Shown here: positions 6,567 through 8,019 of the stretch, piece by piece
Layout: every line of letters starts with the position of its first letter
How positions within the stretch are numbered: the first letter of the stretch is position 1
Source: Steroidobacteraceae bacterium
GTDB taxonomy: Bacteria; Pseudomonadota; Gammaproteobacteria; Steroidobacterales; Steroidobacteraceae
Direction of reading: 5' to 3'
DNA: 8,019 bases
Assembly (NCBI GenBank): GCA_025927665.1
Contig: JAICKZ010000147.1
Span: 1-8,019, forward strand
Program-made: the position numbers and the translations under genes
The notes under the pieces: model-generated
What the model saw: the letters and a program-made list of their open reading frames with translations, nothing else
What the model was told of the DNA's origin: nothing
Database searches by the model: none

Positions 6567-8019
6567 ATGTCACGTCACAATCTACCTTGCAATAATCTCC
6601 ATCACTCACTATTAGACATAGTGTCATTCAAGTCGCTGGTATTCTCACTGGTAGTATGCGCATCACTCACAGCGTGCAGTGGCAGCAGCAATACCTCAAA
6701 AGGTGTTATTACATCGGGACCCGTATCGACAACTTATACGCCTGGCACTTTCAGCCCATCAAGTACTTTTGCGAGTCGTTGCAAAACTCCACGGACTGGT
6801 ATTGATCCCACAACCAATAAGCCCTTTACAGATACGACGGGTTCTGCGACATCGGAAAACTTCTGGCTACGCTCATGGACGCATGAACTTTATCTTTGGT
6901 ACAGAGAAGTACCCGATCTTAATCCCAATAATTATGCTGATCCTGTTAATGATTATTTCCCATTGCTAAAAACCTCCGCGATGACTCCTTCTAATAAACC
7001 GAAAGATAAATTCCACTTTATTAATAAAACGTCGGATTGGATTGCGTTCTCGCAGGGCGGTGTGTCAGCTGGGTATGGCGCTCAGTTTTCCGTGATTCAA
7101 GCAGGCACTCCAAGAGTGGTTGTGGTTGCCTATATTGATCCCAACACACCAGCTGCGATGAATAATTTATCGCGTGGCGAGCAAATCATTACCGTTGATG
7201 GCGCCGATGTTATTAACGGTAACGATATCGCGACTCTTAACAACGGACTGTTTCCAACTGACATTGGTCAATCACATACCTTTGTATTGCTTGAGCTGGA
7301 TGGTGTTACTCAACGCACCGTGACCATGACGTCTGCCAATATTACCTCTACGCCGGTTCAACACGCAGGTGTGATTCCAGGCACCAGCGGTCAGGTTGGT
7401 TATATTCAATTCAATGACCACATTGCAACTGCAGAACAGGAGTTTATCGATGCAATCAATACATTAAAGACGGCTGGGGTTAGCGATCTGGTTTTGGATA
7501 TTCGCTATAACGGAGGTGGCTATTTAGATCTTGCGAGTGAAGTGGCTTACATGATTGCGGGTAGCACACGCACTGCCGGAAAGACTTTCGAACAAGCCAC
7601 TTTTAATGATCAGTATCCTACCAGCATCAATCCAGTCACTGGCGGCAGCAATCCCGCCACACCGTTTCATAACACGACGCAAGGATTTTCCGCCACTGCA
7701 GGAATGGCATTGCCTTCGTTGAATTTAGGTCGTGTATTTGTGTTGACTAGCGGTGGTACGTGTTCTGCAAGTGAAGCAGTTATCAATAGTTTGCGTGGCA
7801 TTAATGTCCAAGTCATTCAGATTGGTTCTACCACTTGCGGCAAACCTTATGGCTTTTTTCCTCAAGACAACTGCGGCACAACTTACTTCACCATCGAATT
7901 GAAAGGCACCAACGACATTGGTTTCGGTGATTACACGGATGGCTTCTCACCCGCCAACAGTGCGCCTGCTAACATGGGAGTATCGGTACCGGGATGCTCA
8001 GTGGCCGATGATTTTACAC
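6567..8019 (+). CDS. S41-family (C-terminal processing type) serine peptidase, putative lipoprotein, 3' end missing
   Basis: An open frame runs 484 codons from ATG 6567 to the window end with no stop. The N-terminus looks like a lipoprotein signal: a hydrophobic run (about 23-36) ending in the lipobox LTAC, with C37 as the likely lipidated residue. The +2 residue is Ser, which by the Lol rule suggests the outer membrane. A low-complexity Ser/Thr/Pro linker follows (about 38-95), then an N-terminal S41 region (ENFWLRSWTHELYLWY, 97-112) and a PDZ-like domain (about 183-260, with LSRGEQIITVDGADV). The protease core shows LVLDIRYNGGG (308-318), GGTCSASEAVINSL (396-409) and TTCGKPYGF (422-430). 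By comparison with tail-specific proteases, S400 and K426 form the Ser-Lys dyad. Cysteines C399, C424 and C436 cluster near the active site. GTG 6621 would give a shorter signal peptide. The substrate is unknown, and nothing links it to histidine synthesis. Confidence 0.88.
   Translation, partial: MSRHNLPCNNLHHSLLDIVSFKSLVFSLVVCASLTACSGSSNTSKGVITSGPVSTTYTPGTFSPSSTFASRCKTPRTGIDPTTNKPFTDTTGSATSENFWLRSWTHELYLWYREVPDLNPNNYADPVNDYFPLLKTSAMTPSNKPKDKFHFINKTSDWIAFSQGGVSAGYGAQFSVIQAGTPRVVVVAYIDPNTPAAMNNLSRGEQIITVDGADVINGNDIATLNNGLFPTDIGQSHTFVLLELDGVTQRTVTMTSANITSTPVQHAGVIPGTSGQVGYIQFNDHIATAEQEFIDAINTLKTAGVSDLVLDIRYNGGGYLDLASEVAYMIAGSTRTAGKTFEQATFNDQYPTSINPVTGGSNPATPFHNTTQGFSATAGMALPSLNLGRVFVLTSGGTCSASEAVINSLRGINVQVIQIGSTTCGKPYGFFPQDNCGTTYFTIELKGTNDIGFGDYTDGFSPANSAPANMGVSVPGCSVADDFT

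Noticed and set aside
6679..6969. 96-codon + strand frame at the start of the peptidase gene
   Set aside because: It lies out of frame within the S41 coding sequence, which has a ribosome site, lipoprotein signal and domain motifs; this frame has none of these.

Overview
The window holds most of a compact histidine-biosynthesis operon, followed by a 120-bp gap and the first 484 codons of an unrelated secreted protease gene. All genes are on the + strand. The gene order is hisG(3' end)-D-C-B-H-A-F-IE. HisB is bifunctional, HisG is the long form with its regulatory C-terminal domain, and HisI and HisE are fused. This layout matches enterobacterial-type operons and points to a gammaproteobacterium. 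I cannot place it more finely from sequence alone. The start of hisG and any his leader or attenuator lie upstream of the window.

Layout: hisG tail (1-157), hisD (194-1519), hisC (1519-2628), hisB (2625-3704), hisH (3704-4300), hisA (4307-5047), hisF (5029-5808), hisIE (5805-6446), non-coding gap (6447-6566), lipoprotein-type S41 peptidase (6567 to beyond the window end). Adjacent his genes overlap by 1 to 19 nt or are 6 nt apart, which suggests one transcript with translational coupling. Together the products cover every step from PRPP + ATP to histidine: HisG, HisE and HisI, then HisA, then HisH/HisF, then the HisB dehydratase, HisC, the HisB phosphatase and HisD. No separate HisN phosphatase or HisZ subunit is needed.

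Three points stand out. First, hisG and hisD lie in one reading frame with no stop codon between them. As written, this encodes a HisG-HisD fusion, but one extra A in a run of five A's would restore a normal HisG end. Second, hisF has no ATG, GTG or TTG ahead of its essential N-terminus. An ATT sits exactly where the family's initiator Met falls, inside a 19-nt overlap with hisA and behind a good Shine-Dalgarno sequence. Third, a perfect 8-bp inverted repeat follows the operon but has no T-tract. I found no mobile element, CRISPR array, tRNA or rRNA, and no evidence of a wholly new system. The window is mostly ordinary metabolism with unusual gene junctions.
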